From DAOPYU01 sp942493245 (GTDB lineage: Bacteria; Sumerlaeota; Sumerlaeia; UBA8349): a stretch of 64,000 bases of DNA. The first letter of the stretch is position 1, and each line of letters begins with the position of its first letter. The notes beneath the pieces are model-generated. The model was given only the letters and a program-made list of their open reading frames with translations, had not been told where the DNA came from and searched no databases. The translations under genes were made by a program, and so were the position numbers. The stretch is from NCBI GenBank assembly GCA_942493245.1, contig OW818685.1, forward strand, positions 930,001 through 994,000, given 5' to 3'. Positions 17,240 through 26,751 of this stretch are shown here, one piece after another.

Positions 17240-18355
17240 ATGAACCGACTGAAATTCTGGATCTGCATCCTGTTTTTTTGCGTGACTGGTCTGGCGCAGG
17301 CGGAATCATCCAGGAAAGCGATTGCGTTTACAGAGGCTGGAGCCTGCGATCTGGTGGATCTGGACTCCCGGACAATCCTGAGTGATTTCTGGTCGGGCAA
17401 ATCAAAAGTGTTCTTGGATGATGCGCTGGTTGTGGTGGATGCGGATGGGAACGGTCAGGTGTATGCCGTGATTGCAACCAGATTATACCGTATTTCCATA
17501 AAAGAAAACGCCCTCCAGGGTGAGGAAATTGGGAAAGAATATGAATTGGCGGGACTTCTGTATGATAAGAAAAGAGATGCCATATCTAGTACATTGCGAT
17601 TGAGAGCAGATCCCATGGCCAAATTACCGGATGGGCCGGACAGGTTGCGATTTCTCTCGGGGGAAAAATGGCTCCCGTCAAAAATTGAGGATTGTGTTTT
17701 CGTTCAGACACATTTCAGCACGAAAGATGCTACAAATGGGAGGCGGGAGTTTGGTCAAATGAAACAATTATTCTCCCAATATGCCGATCGTATGCCGGAG
17801 AAGAATAGAACTCCTTGGGTACTTTCTGGACAATCTTCTCGTCTCTCGACATTCTCTCTATTTAAAATATCTGATGGTTTGACCGAGAAAGATTTTGTGA
17901 TCCAGGATCGAAATGACAAAAATTCGTATTTTTATCATTTCAAACCCAATTCGGTATCGTTTACATATAGTGATCTTGTCTTTTTTGAAGAGAAGGTACA
18001 AGATTACAGTAAGGAGACAAATATGCTCTCCGGCCCGGTATATTCCGGGAATGACCGGATTCATTTCCCTGGGAAGCCCGACTTGGTGCCGTGTAAGGTG
18101 GAGGAGGGAATGCGCCACCTCTATGTGTACGGGGGCAAAGCGTATTTCAAAAAGGGGGTGGATGTGTATTCCGTCGATATTTCACCTTCCGGGTGTGGTT
18201 CGCCGGAGAAGGTTCTGACGTTGCCCTTTGTGCCGGAACGTTTCTTCGTCTTCGAGTCGCCGAAACCTTCGAAACCGGGCACCCCTCTACCCAAGTCGGC
18301 CAGTGAAGTCAAAATACAAGGCCCGGTTTTCGATACCAGGGATCTGTATAAGTGA
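17240..18355 (+). CDS. Exported protein of unknown function, lower GC
   Basis: 371 residues starting MNRLKFWICILFFCVTGLAQ, a clear signal peptide cut after AQA, so the protein is exported. The rest has no motif that I recognise; there is no lipobox and no other membrane helix. ATG 17240 has GGGAG upstream; the frame is open to 17132 but without a better start. The middle third (about 17450-18020) is visibly richer in A and T and has unusual codon choice (e.g. many AAA, TAT, ATA) compared with lysA before it, suggesting a recently acquired gene. It ends in a Pro/Lys-rich tail. Function unknown. Confidence 0.7.
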   Translation: MNRLKFWICILFFCVTGLAQAESSRKAIAFTEAGACDLVDLDSRTILSDFWSGKSKVFLDDALVVVDADGNGQVYAVIATRLYRISIKENALQGEEIGKEYELAGLLYDKKRDAISSTLRLRADPMAKLPDGPDRLRFLSGEKWLPSKIEDCVFVQTHFSTKDATNGRREFGQMKQLFSQYADRMPEKNRTPWVLSGQSSRLSTFSLFKISDGLTEKDFVIQDRNDKNSYFYHFKPNSVSFTYSDLVFFEEKVQDYSKETNMLSGPVYSGNDRIHFPGKPDLVPCKVEEGMRHLYVYGGKAYFKKGVDVYSVDISPSGCGSPEKVLTLPFVPERFFVFESPKPSKPGTPLPKSASEVKIQGPVFDTRDLYK

Positions 18356-18540
18356 AATCCGATGACAAATAATCCTGTCGGGACAACGTATCTTTTCCCA
18401 GCGTATCGCTTTTGCGGGGCCACGACCGTGCAGGGTTCATCTGCGTCCCTCTGCGTCATCTGCGGATGATCTGAGGTTCAGAAATTGGTAACCCTTTGGC
18501 CATTCTCTGTTTGGGGTTTTCCGAACCCGAATTTTCTGTA

Positions 18541-18608
18541 GGGGCGGGTTTCAAACCCGCCCTTTCCCGATCTGGAGCGCCTGCTGGGCGGGTTTGAAAC
18601 ACGCCCCT
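18541..18608. repeat. Two copies of the GGGCGGGTTT(G/C)AAACCCGCC element
   Basis: Copies at 18541-18562 and 18585-18608 are in the 354-base gap before the IS630 remnant. No gene is seen between 18356 and 18709; the gap holds these palindromes and a stretch (18438-18470) of short direct repeats CTGCGTC. A small hairpin (GTCCA/TGGAC, 18696-18709) overlaps the transposase start. Confidence 0.6.
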
Positions 18609-18709
18609 ACGGATTCTTTCCTCAGCTCGGGGACCCTTTCTCGGGGGAGGGACAGGTGGCTAGAGTATTTTAATGTTGAAATGACGTACGCAATGGTCCA
18701 TACTTGGAC

Positions 18710-19415
18710 ATGACTATTGCCTCTGGACAAATCCGACAACGCGCCCTTGCGGCCTATGAAGAAGGCCGCGGAACTCAGGCCGAGATCGCTCGGCTCTACG
18801 GGGTGGCTCTTTCCACATTTCAACGCTGGTGGCGTCACTACCGTCAGGACGGCCAGACCGAACCCAAAGCGCGCGGCCACAATCCGGCCGCCCTCGATAC
18901 CGACGAAATGACGCAATTGACCCGCTTCGTTGATTCCATGCCCGATGCCACGTTGAATCAGATGCGCCAGGCACTCGGGAAAGACTGCAGCGTGGTCGCC
19001 ATTCACAATGCCCTCAAGCGTCTGGGCTACCGGTATAAAAAAAACGCTGCGGGCCGAAGAACAAGATTGCGATGACGTGAAACGGCGGCGCAGCGAATGG
19101 CTCACGGCGCAGCCGCAACTGGACCCGCAACGGCTCGTGTTTATCGATGAATCCGGCGCCAAAACCAATATGACGCGGTTGTACGGGCGCATTCGTGGAG
19201 GCAGCCGCCTGCACGATTGCACCCCTCATGGGCACTGGTGTACCACCACCGTGATTGGCGCCCTGCGCTGCGATGGAAGCGTCTGTTGCATGTCGGTCCC
19301 TGGCGCCACCGATCGCGAGGTCTTTCGCGCTTACGTGCGCCATGTACTGGCTCCGACCTTAAATCCCGGCGACATTGTCGTGCTGGACAATCTTGCTGCG
19401 CATGGCGATGCATAA
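18710..19415 (+). pseudogene. IS630-family transposase, frameshifted and 3'-truncated
   Basis: The first frame (18710-19075) carries the N-terminal HTH (GTQAEIARLYGVALSTFQRWW). The reading continues in another frame from a run of eight As at 19037-19044: GYRYKK joins to TLRAEEQDCDDVKRRR, the normal IS630 junction. The second part contains the first catalytic Asp (LVFIDESGAKTNMTRLYGR) and the second Asp in DIVVLDNLAAHG, but a stop at 19413 cuts off the rest, so the last acidic residue (Glu of DDE/DDD) is missing. The shift needs +1 or a one-base loss in the A8 run, so it could be slippage-based expression in an intact element, but the truncation makes this copy non-functional. Terminal repeats cannot be seen. 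Confidence 0.75.
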
Positions 19416-19431
19416 AAGGCGATGCATAAAA
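19404..19431. repeat. 14-bp tandem duplication at the transposase stop
   Basis: GGCGATGCATAAAA occurs twice in direct succession (19404-19417, 19418-19431). The stop of the transposase fragment lies in the first copy, so the duplication may mark the junction where the IS was cut. Confidence 0.6.
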
Positions 19432-19672
19432 GCATTGCATCGAAGGAATCCGAAAGATTAGAATCCCGGCAGGGAATCGGAAAGATCCCCGCTTCCACCG
19501 GTTCGCCGGGAAACGGGTCTGTCAGACAAGATCGTTCAGTATTTCGCAGGAGGAATCCATCGGGGCCGGAAGATCTAGCCCTGCGTACCATGCGCACATC
19601 GTTCTAAAAGACGGTTCCAGACATTTGAGTTCGACCACCACGCATTCCCATTCGCTTGAAGGAGCCGCTTTC

Positions 19673-20443
19673 ATGGACGACACGCTCCGCCCCTTACAGG
19701 TCCTGCCACTCGGCATCGGGGACGCATTCACGAAACTCGACTATTCATGCACCATGCTGGTGTTCGGGGGCCGAACCACCTGCCTGATAGACTGTCCCGA
19801 TCCCATTCACCGGATTCTGTACGAACGCGCCGCCTGCGTGCAACCCGCGCCCAGCGCCGAAAACATTGACCACATCGTCCTGACCCACCTGCACTGTGAC
19901 CACAGCAACGGCTTGGAATCATTCTTTTTCTACCGCAAGTTCGTGCATCCCGAGGACAATCCCCCCATGCTCTACGCCCTGCCCGAGGTAGCCGAAGCGC
20001 TCTGGCCGTTCAAACTGGCCGTGGTCATGGAACGCTCCTACATCCGAGAGCTGGAGATGGACCAGACCTTCCGCCCGGAGGAATTCTACCGCATGCAGGT
20101 CGTGGACAACGGTCCGCCCGTCCAGATCGGCGACCTGCGTTTCGAGTTCCGGCGCACGCGCCACAGTGTCCCCACCATGGGATTCCGGGTCTCCTATGGA
20201 GATCGTACGTTCGGCTACAGCTGCGACACCACCTTCGACCCGGCTCACATCGAATTCCTGGCGCAGTCCGACCTGATCTTCCACGATTGCAACGAAAGCG
20301 TGATCCACACGCCCTACAAATGCCTCCTGGGGCTGTCCCCGGAAATCCGCGAGAAACTGCACATCCTGCACTTCTCGGACACGTTCGATCGCCAGGCCTC
20401 GGAACTCGCCCTCGTCCAGCCCGGACGGCTCTATACGGTGTAG
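19673..20443 (+). CDS. Metallo-beta-lactamase-fold hydrolase
   Basis: 256 residues of the MBL fold. HLHCDHSNGLESF (about 71-83) is the HxHxDH zinc motif with a second position (Cys in the middle, normal for the x), and later ligands are seen as RRTRHSVPTMGFRV (His), YSCDTTFD (Asp) and LHILHFSDTFD (His), so the two-metal site looks complete. The layout is that of ribonuclease Z/phosphodiesterase-like members; the substrate is not clear. I chose ATG 19673 (GAAGGAG 9 bases upstream); an upstream frame to 19625 lacks an RBS. It is convergent with ptsI. Confidence 0.82.
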   Translation: MDDTLRPLQVLPLGIGDAFTKLDYSCTMLVFGGRTTCLIDCPDPIHRILYERAACVQPAPSAENIDHIVLTHLHCDHSNGLESFFFYRKFVHPEDNPPMLYALPEVAEALWPFKLAVVMERSYIRELEMDQTFRPEEFYRMQVVDNGPPVQIGDLRFEFRRTRHSVPTMGFRVSYGDRTFGYSCDTTFDPAHIEFLAQSDLIFHDCNESVIHTPYKCLLGLSPEIREKLHILHFSDTFDRQASELALVQPGRLYTV

Positions 20444-20597
20444 ATTATCTGCCGAAACCGAGAAAAACTCTCCTTGTTTTGAAAACCTGCCAAGCCCCGC
20501 AAGTAATTATGATTTCCGTCTCCGAATAAGATCTTTAACTCTCCCGTCCGCGGCAATTCGCACACAGCGGCCAGGAGGAGGTTTTGGAAAACGGAGG

Positions 20598-22376
20598 TTA
20601 CGACTCGTCGGATTCGGTCTCTTCGCCGATGCGGACATACTTGGCGCGGAATTCGGCCAGAATTTCAGCGGCTTTTCCCGTTTCGAGGTTGGCCAGCACC
20701 TGCTGGCGCAGTTGGCGAACGTCGCTGAGCGTCAAGGAACGAATGACCCGCTTGACCTCGGCCACCACCACCGCGCTCATGCTCAACTCGTCCACCCCCA
20801 TGCCCAGCAGCAAAACCGCCATGGCCGGGTCGGCAGCCATTTCGCCGCACACCCCCACCCAGATACCCGCCTTGTGGGCCGCGTCGATCGTGTATCGAAT
20901 CAGATGAATGACCGCCGGGTGAAGCGGGTTGTAGAGGTAGGCCACACTTTCGTTGACGCGGTCCACGGCGAGTGTGTACTGAATCAGATCGTTGGTGCCG
21001 ATACTGAAGAAATCCACTTCCTGGGCCAGCATGGGCGCCGTCAGGGCGGCGGCGGGCGTTTCGATCATGATTCCCACTTGCAGTTTGTGGTCGTAGGGAA
21101 TCCCCTGCGCATCCAGGTCGGCCATGAGCTCGCGTAGAAGCGCGCGCGAACGGCGCACCTCACTGATGTCGGTGATGAAGGGGAACATAATCTGGATATT
21201 GCCGTGGGCCGACGCACGCAGGATGGCGCGCAGCTGGCTGCGGAACATATCCGGATTGGCCAGACAGAGACGGATGGCCCGCAACCCGAGAAATGGATTG
21301 ATCTCCCAGTTGTCCACGCCGGAATTGGAGAGAAACTTATCCCCCCCAAGGTCGAGTGTACGACAAATGACCGCTTGGGGCGCCACCTGTTCGGCCACCT
21401 CGCGGTACACCTGATACTGTTCCTCTTCCGAGGGGATATACCCGCGCCCGATGTAAAAGAACTCCGAGCGAAATAGACCGATGCCCTGAGCGCCGGTCTC
21501 TTTGACTCCCCCCACTTCGCTGGGGAATTCCATGTTCATGGCCAGATCCACCGCATAGCCGTCGCGGGTCTCACACGGCAGATCGCGCAGCATTTTGAGC
21601 GACTCGCTCTGGCGCTTCAGGTGGTTCTGACGCTTGCGCAGATGCTCGATTTCCTCCGTAGAGGGCGACAGCGTAACCTTGCCCGTGTACCCGTCCACAA
21701 TAACCGAGTCGTCCTGGTTCAGGCGCTTGAGCACCCCTTCCGCGCCGACCACGGCAGGAATCTTGAGCGCCTTGGCCAGAATCGCCGAGTGGGACGTGGG
21801 ACCGCCCGCCTCGGTCACGATCGCCAGAACCCGTTTGGTATCGAGCCGGGCGGTATCGGAGGGACGCAGATCGTGGGCCACCAACACCACGTCACGGTTC
21901 AGATCCAGAATGCCGCGTGAACTTTCAGGACACAGGTTCTCGCGGATGCGCGAAGCCACATCCACCAGATCGTTTGTCTTGAGCGAAAAATGGGGAGAAC
22001 TGATTTCCTTGAAAACGGCGCGCACCCGCTCGACCACATCGTCGAGAATGGACTCGGCATTGAACTTGCGCGTACGGATTTCGTCGCGGCACGCGCCGAC
22101 AAGCAGGGGATCTTCAAGCAACACCTGCTGCGCGTCGAAGATGGCGCTGTGGGCCTTGTCGATGCGCGCGGCCACCATCCGGCTGGTTTCCTGAAGCTGG
22201 AGACGGGTTTTCTCGATGGCTTGTTCGAAACGGGTCAATTCCGATTCGATCTGCTCGTCGGCAATGGCAGAGCGCCGGATGGGAGGCCGCCGACTGTCGT
22301 GAATATAGACCGAACCATATCCGATACCCGGAGAGGCAGCGATCCCCTGGAAAAAGTGCTGGGTGATTTCTTCCAT
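20598..22376 (-). CDS. ptsI: Phosphoenolpyruvate-protein phosphotransferase, PTS enzyme I
   Basis: EI autophosphorylates from PEP and passes the phosphate to HPr. The 592-residue protein has the normal order: HPr-binding and phospho-His domain with GGPTSHSAILAKAL (phospho-His about 193), and the PEP-binding barrel with GIGLFRSEFFYIGR, LDLGGDKFL, NPFLGLRAIRLCL, IMFPFITDISEVR, GIMIETPAAA, IGTNDLIQYTLAVDR and the catalytic Cys in VCGEMAADP. Start ATG 22376, 42 bases after the ptsH stop, so ptsHI forms an operon. The C-terminal acidic tail is short. No EII genes are in the window, which could mean a regulatory PTS. Confidence 0.97.
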   Translation of the reverse strand: MEEITQHFFQGIAASPGIGYGSVYIHDSRRPPIRRSAIADEQIESELTRFEQAIEKTRLQLQETSRMVAARIDKAHSAIFDAQQVLLEDPLLVGACRDEIRTRKFNAESILDDVVERVRAVFKEISSPHFSLKTNDLVDVASRIRENLCPESSRGILDLNRDVVLVAHDLRPSDTARLDTKRVLAIVTEAGGPTSHSAILAKALKIPAVVGAEGVLKRLNQDDSVIVDGYTGKVTLSPSTEEIEHLRKRQNHLKRQSESLKMLRDLPCETRDGYAVDLAMNMEFPSEVGGVKETGAQGIGLFRSEFFYIGRGYIPSEEEQYQVYREVAEQVAPQAVICRTLDLGGDKFLSNSGVDNWEINPFLGLRAIRLCLANPDMFRSQLRAILRASAHGNIQIMFPFITDISEVRRSRALLRELMADLDAQGIPYDHKLQVGIMIETPAAALTAPMLAQEVDFFSIGTNDLIQYTLAVDRVNESVAYLYNPLHPAVIHLIRYTIDAAHKAGIWVGVCGEMAADPAMAVLLLGMGVDELSMSAVVVAEVKRVIRSLTLSDVRQLRQQVLANLETGKAAEILAEFRAKYVRIGEETESDES

Positions 22377-22418
22377 TTAATAACTCCCCCGGCTCGACCA
22401 GCAGGAGCGGACGCGGAC

Positions 22419-22694
22419 CTACTCTTCGTTAAACTTCGCGTCAATCAAGGCAATCAGTTCAGCCAAGAGTTGGTTACATTCGTCTCCCACGACTTTGATC
22501 TCAATCTCGCTGCCCTGTTCGGCCGCGAGCATGATCACCCCCATGATGCTTTTCCCATTGACCGATTGCCCGTCTTTGGCGAACTCGACTTCGCAATCGG
22601 GATAGCGGTTACACGTCTGCACCAGACTCGAGGCCGGGCGCAGGTGGATACCCATGGCGTTCTGGATAGAGGCCTTACCGATTGCAATACTCAT
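22419..22694 (-). CDS. ptsH: HPr phosphocarrier protein
   Basis: 91 residues with the active-site His in GIHLRPASSLV (His about 17) and the Ser in KSIMGVIMLAAEQGSEI (Ser about 49), matching the regulatory Ser46 region of HPr from bacteria that also have HPr kinase. HPr carries phosphate from EI to sugar-specific EII complexes or regulators. First gene of the ptsHI operon, with a good promoter at 22824-22853 and a leader of about 120 bases. No HPr kinase gene is in the window. Confidence 0.96.
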   Translation of the reverse strand: MSIAIGKASIQNAMGIHLRPASSLVQTCNRYPDCEVEFAKDGQSVNGKSIMGVIMLAAEQGSEIEIKVVGDECNQLLAELIALIDAKFNEE

Positions 22695-22823
22695 GAAGAA
22701 CCACTCACTCCACTTGCTTCAGAAGATGCGAAACCGACCCCTGCGCCTGTTTGGAAAGACAGGACTCTAACCCCCCTGAAGCCAACTTTTCAGACGGCAG
22801 GCATGGCCAAATCCGTTGGCTGT

Positions 22824-22853
22824 ATTATTGAGATTGTACAGCGGGTGTGTCAA
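22824..22853 (-). promoter_or_regulatory. Promoter of ptsHI
   Basis: On the minus strand TTGACA (22853-22848) and AATAAT (22829-22824) are 18 bases apart, the same spacer as other promoters in this window. The rest of the 390-base gap up to the tRNA shows no further gene. Confidence 0.65.
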
Positions 22854-23086
22854 GCGTTTTTCTGGCAAGATTCAGACCGCTTTCCCACAGACGGTCATGG
22901 TTGCCGTAATCGTAACTTCCGATTGCCCAGTGGAAACGGCCTCGATTTCCACCGGTTTTCATTTCACGCGCATTTTTCTCTTGCTTTTCCAAACGAAGCC
23001 CCGTATATCCATCGGGAATGAGTGTGCGGTGGAAAAGCTTTCCAGAAGGAAAGATTCCACCGGAAAAGTAAACGAGTACAGCACAC

Positions 23087-23164
<78 letters not shown>

Positions 23165-23338
23165 AATTTCGCGGGTCCGTATCCGGTTGGCTGGATACGG
23201 ACCTTCTATTTTTCCCCCATCCTCACTCGATGCGCATTTTCATTTTCCACATTTCCTTCTTGCGTGAAAACGGCGGTTGGGTGCAATAATTCGACGGGAG
23301 TCGTTCCCGGCCCATTTCGACACAGAAAAGAGTTCTCC

Positions 23339-24760
23339 ATGTCCTCGCATCCCAAACCGAATGTTCCCTGTCCGTGCGGCAGCGGCCTGAAATACAAAAA
23401 ATGCTGTGGGAAACCCGGCGAGGCGCCCGATTTTCTCAGACAGGGGAATCTCAGGGAACAGGATGAACGCCCGGAAAACAATTTCACGGCTCCCCGGGAG
23501 GATTGGGACGATTTCGAGGAGGAAACTGGGGATATTCACGATGAATTGGAATCGTTCGGGAATCTGATTCGCGACAAAATGAACACCGCCATGCTTTCCT
23601 CGCTCCTCAACCGCTTCGGAACGATGCTTTTCCTGGACCCATTCTACTCCCGTTTCCGCCTTGATGAAAACGACAAAGCCAAGATCGTGCAATTGTTGAT
23701 GGAAAATCCGAAACCGGACGAACCTCTCGACTTCGAGACAGGCAAAGCGAAAAAAGTCCTCTCGTCCATCCTCAAAAAGAAACACTACCAGACTCTGCAG
23801 GAAAATGCGTACACGCAATTGTTGGACGATTTCCAACTCACCGACGAGATGGACTGCAAAACACTCTGTTACATCCTGATGGCGGACCTTGACCTGAACG
23901 GAACCAAATCCACAATCCCGTCTATCTTCTGGATTCAGGTGGCTCAGGTCTCGGCGTATGAAAGCGCGGAGATCACCACCGATGAGATGGATCAACTCCG
24001 GTCCGCCGTCGGTTTCCTGATCCAACACCCGGAACAAATCCCGGAATACGGTTTCGAGGAGGGAATCGCGGAGGAAGAAGCCTTCCAGCGGGTTCTGCAG
24101 GATCAGAAACTCTTCAACTTGCTGTACCTCAAGATTTACATGGCATACGAACAGATGGCCGAGGCGATCGAGACAGGCGCGGTGCAGGTAAACCTGCCGG
24201 CAGAATGGGCCTTGCCCGGCCTTGCCTTCAAACGCATATCGGAGTCGGAACTCGAGGGGATGTATGATCCCGAGGATGACGAAAATCCGCTCGCGCCCGA
24301 AGACTTCTATCTCCATTTTTTCAATCCGCGCTTCATGCGGGATTGCCAGACCGCTTTGAGCGCGGCCAGCCTGCCCGAACAACCGGAATTCAATCTGCAA
24401 CTGGCCCGGCATGTCTTCTGCGGCGGATCGCGTCCCCATTCCCGGAGTGAAAGGCGCCTCATTCTTGAAGCCATCTGCAAGCAATTCTACTGGCCCCTCA
24501 AGACGCTCGCGCAACGCTACCCCCAACAGGACGCGCTGTTGGCGCAATACGACCTGGATCAGACAGGCCAGGAAGAACTGGTCGAGCAGGTGATGAAGGA
24601 CGACGCCATCAACGCCGCCCTCGAGGCGGGCGATCCCACACGGGCCGAGACGCTGGCTCTCACCGCGCTGTTGTGCTCCTTCGACGTGCCCGAGCGGCGG
24701 TTCCATTTCTCAAAACGCATGGCCGAAATGGCTTGTCCAGAACCCGACCGCGCGGACTAG
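23339..24760 (+). CDS. SEC-C motif protein of unknown function
   Basis: 473 residues that open with PKPNVPCPCGSGLKYKKCCG, the zinc-binding SEC-C motif (Cx1Cx8CC) that occurs at the end of SecA and in many free-standing proteins. The motif is at the N-terminus here, followed by a stretch rich in acids (about 30-70) and a large helical region with no recognised signature (for example DPFYSRFRLDENDKAKIVQL and HVFCGGSRPHSRSERRLILE). No signal peptide, so cytoplasmic. Role unknown; SEC-C proteins may act in protein binding. ATG 23339 fits the motif position. Not clearly part of an operon; the next gene starts 110 bases later. Confidence 0.78.
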   Translation: MSSHPKPNVPCPCGSGLKYKKCCGKPGEAPDFLRQGNLREQDERPENNFTAPREDWDDFEEETGDIHDELESFGNLIRDKMNTAMLSSLLNRFGTMLFLDPFYSRFRLDENDKAKIVQLLMENPKPDEPLDFETGKAKKVLSSILKKKHYQTLQENAYTQLLDDFQLTDEMDCKTLCYILMADLDLNGTKSTIPSIFWIQVAQVSAYESAEITTDEMDQLRSAVGFLIQHPEQIPEYGFEEGIAEEEAFQRVLQDQKLFNLLYLKIYMAYEQMAEAIETGAVQVNLPAEWALPGLAFKRISESELEGMYDPEDDENPLAPEDFYLHFFNPRFMRDCQTALSAASLPEQPEFNLQLARHVFCGGSRPHSRSERRLILEAICKQFYWPLKTLAQRYPQQDALLAQYDLDQTGQEELVEQVMKDDAINAALEAGDPTRAETLALTALLCSFDVPERRFHFSKRMAEMACPEPDRAD

Positions 24761-24870
24761 CCCGAACCTCGGCAACAGAACGCTTCCGCTTACCGCCGGA
24801 ATTCATCCCCGGCTGGTCGGCCTTGTTCAATCTCTTGCTTTTCGCCCCCCAATTCTGCTATTGTCTATTT

Positions 24871-26238
24871 ATGGCTCGTATCCTCCTGATCTCCTGCAAT
24901 CTGACCGAAGAGCCTTACGGGGTTTATCCCCTCGGGGTCACTCTGGTGGCGGAAGCCGCACGCGCCGCGGGACACGAGGTGGTCGAGTGGGACTGCCTGC
25001 AACAGGGCCTGCCCACCCGTGTGCTCCAGAATCCCATCGAATCCTTCGAGCCGGAAATCATCGGACTCTCCATCCGAAACATTGACAATGTGGACTCCGT
25101 CAAGTTCGATTCCTATGTCACCTGGTACCGCGACCTGATGGACGACCTGCGCGAAGCCACCGACGCCCCCATCGTGCTGGGCGGCGCGGGCTATTCCCTT
25201 TTTGCCGAAGAACTACTGGATCTGCTCGGGGCCGATTACGGTATCCAGGGCGAGGGCGAACGCGCCTTCTGTCACCTGGCCGAAGAACTGGCCCAGGGCT
25301 TCGCCCCAAACCGGAAAATCTGGACCGGCTCGACCTTCCAGACGGGAAACCAGTTCGGCTCCCTCCGCCGTAACCCCGAACTGGCGGGGCAATACCTCGC
25401 CGGAGGCGGCATGCTCAACGTCCAGACAAAACGAGGCTGTCCCCTCCACTGCGCCTACTGCACCTATCCCCTGCTCGAAGGCCCCTGCTACCGCTTCCGA
25501 CCGGCGGGCGATGTGGTGGACGAAATCGAAGCCCTGCGCGACGTCTATCAGGCCGATTACATCACCTTCACCGACTCGGTCTTCAACGACACGCAAGGCC
25601 ACTACCTTGAAATCGCCGAGGAAATGGTGCGCCGCAATGTCCAACTGCCCTGGATGGCTTTCTTCCGCCCCTGCCGCTTCTCCCCCGCCGAGGTGGACCT
25701 CCTCGTGCGCTCGGGACTGAAAGCCGTCGAGTGGGGAACCGACTGCTCGACCGATACCACCCTCGAAGCGATGGGGAAAAGCTTCACCTGGTCCGAGGTG
25801 GAAGAAAGCAACCGCGTGTTCGCGTCCGCCGGGGTGGCGTGCGCGCACTTTGTCATGTTCGGGGGTCCGAACGAAACCCCCGACACCGTCCGTGCGGGGC
25901 TGGCCAACCTGGCGCGGCTGGACCGGTCCGTGGTGTTTGTGTTCCGCGGCGTGCGCCTCCTTCCCTCCACGCGGCTCCATGCGATCGCCCTGCGCGAGGG
26001 GATCGTGGACTCCAGCCACAACCTGCTCGATGCGCGGTTCTATTACGCCCCGACGGTGGACCCGGACTTTCTCCACACGCAAATTCAGGCCGCCTTCAAC
26101 GGCCACCACGACCGCGTGTACCCCCCGGGCCGGGAATCCGACAAAGTCCACGCCTTCCACCAGTCCGGCTACCGGGGCCCCATCTGGAACTTCCTCCTCA
26201 CCCCACCCCGGCGCCGACGTCGGCGCGATACCGCCTGA
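24871..26238 (+). CDS. B12-binding domain radical SAM protein
   Basis: 455 residues with an N-terminal cobalamin-binding-like domain (ARILLISCNLTEEPYGVYPL, LGVTLVAEAARAAGHEV, then a GLSIRNIDN region) and a radical SAM core with the iron-sulfur motif RGCPLHCAYC (CxxxCxxC, about 188-195). Other core pieces are seen, e.g. ITFTDSVFNDTQGHYLEIAE and VEWGTDCSTD. This is the class of B12-dependent radical SAM enzymes that includes methylases and cyclising enzymes; the substrate cannot be told. The C-terminus (PRRRRRRDTA) runs through a 16-bp palindrome, GCGCCGACGTCGGCGC. ATG 24871 fits the domain; the ORF is open further upstream in the SEC-C overlap. Confidence 0.85.
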   Translation: MARILLISCNLTEEPYGVYPLGVTLVAEAARAAGHEVVEWDCLQQGLPTRVLQNPIESFEPEIIGLSIRNIDNVDSVKFDSYVTWYRDLMDDLREATDAPIVLGGAGYSLFAEELLDLLGADYGIQGEGERAFCHLAEELAQGFAPNRKIWTGSTFQTGNQFGSLRRNPELAGQYLAGGGMLNVQTKRGCPLHCAYCTYPLLEGPCYRFRPAGDVVDEIEALRDVYQADYITFTDSVFNDTQGHYLEIAEEMVRRNVQLPWMAFFRPCRFSPAEVDLLVRSGLKAVEWGTDCSTDTTLEAMGKSFTWSEVEESNRVFASAGVACAHFVMFGGPNETPDTVRAGLANLARLDRSVVFVFRGVRLLPSTRLHAIALREGIVDSSHNLLDARFYYAPTVDPDFLHTQIQAAFNGHHDRVYPPGRESDKVHAFHQSGYRGPIWNFLLTPPRRRRRRDTA

Positions 26239-26311
26239 AACCGAATGGCATCAGAAGGAACGACGTTCACGGGAAGCCCGTTCTTCCCTTGAAAAATTGC
26301 CTCTCTGGGAG

Positions 26312-26330
26312 GGCGGGCGTCCCGCCCGCC
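26312..26330. repeat. GGCGGGCG...CGCCCGCC palindrome
   Basis: Arms GGCGGGCG and CGCCCGCC with the loop TCC, in the gap after the radical SAM gene. A G+C-rich palindrome with similar style to the other dispersed repeats. The rest of 26239-26751 contains an A+C-rich copy of the GCGAAACCGCAACC motif (26414-26430) and the promoter at 26556. Confidence 0.5.
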
Positions 26331-26555
26331 TGAAAGAAAACCGGACGAAGGCGTTCAACTGCTGCTTTTAGCGACATCGAAGGCGCCACGACAACAAGCA
26401 TGAAACTTGGCGCTGCGAAACCGCAACCAAAGCGCAGAGAAAGTGGATCGAGGAAACAATCGCGCGGAACCGCGGAAAACCGCTTTCATGAACTGAAAGC
26501 ATGGAACTTTTAAAACCACATAACGCAGAGCGAAATCGAAATCCCGAAAATCTGT

Positions 26556-26585
26556 TTGACAGGGTGGGGGGTGGACGATTCTAAT
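26556..26585 (+). promoter_or_regulatory. Promoter of the lipoprotein gene
   Basis: TTGACA (26556-26561), an 18-base G-rich spacer, and TCTAAT (26580-26585). It gives a leader of about 160 bases before the ATG at 26752. Confidence 0.7.
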
Positions 26586-26751
26586 GGGGACGTTCTTTGA
26601 GAGGGGCGAAACCGGTCAGGAATGGATTCCGGTTGTTCGCCTTCCAAACCGGCGCGTCGGAAGAATATCTGTGGATGAGCATGAATTGCGGACCAGCCGC
26701 ACGGGAACCGGAAGACCAGTTCCGTATTCGATGGGGAGGAGAGAAAGGCAC

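Noticed and set aside
23240..24706. 488-codon frame opposite the SEC-C gene
   Set aside because: Shadow of the SEC-C gene, which has a clear zinc motif at its start.
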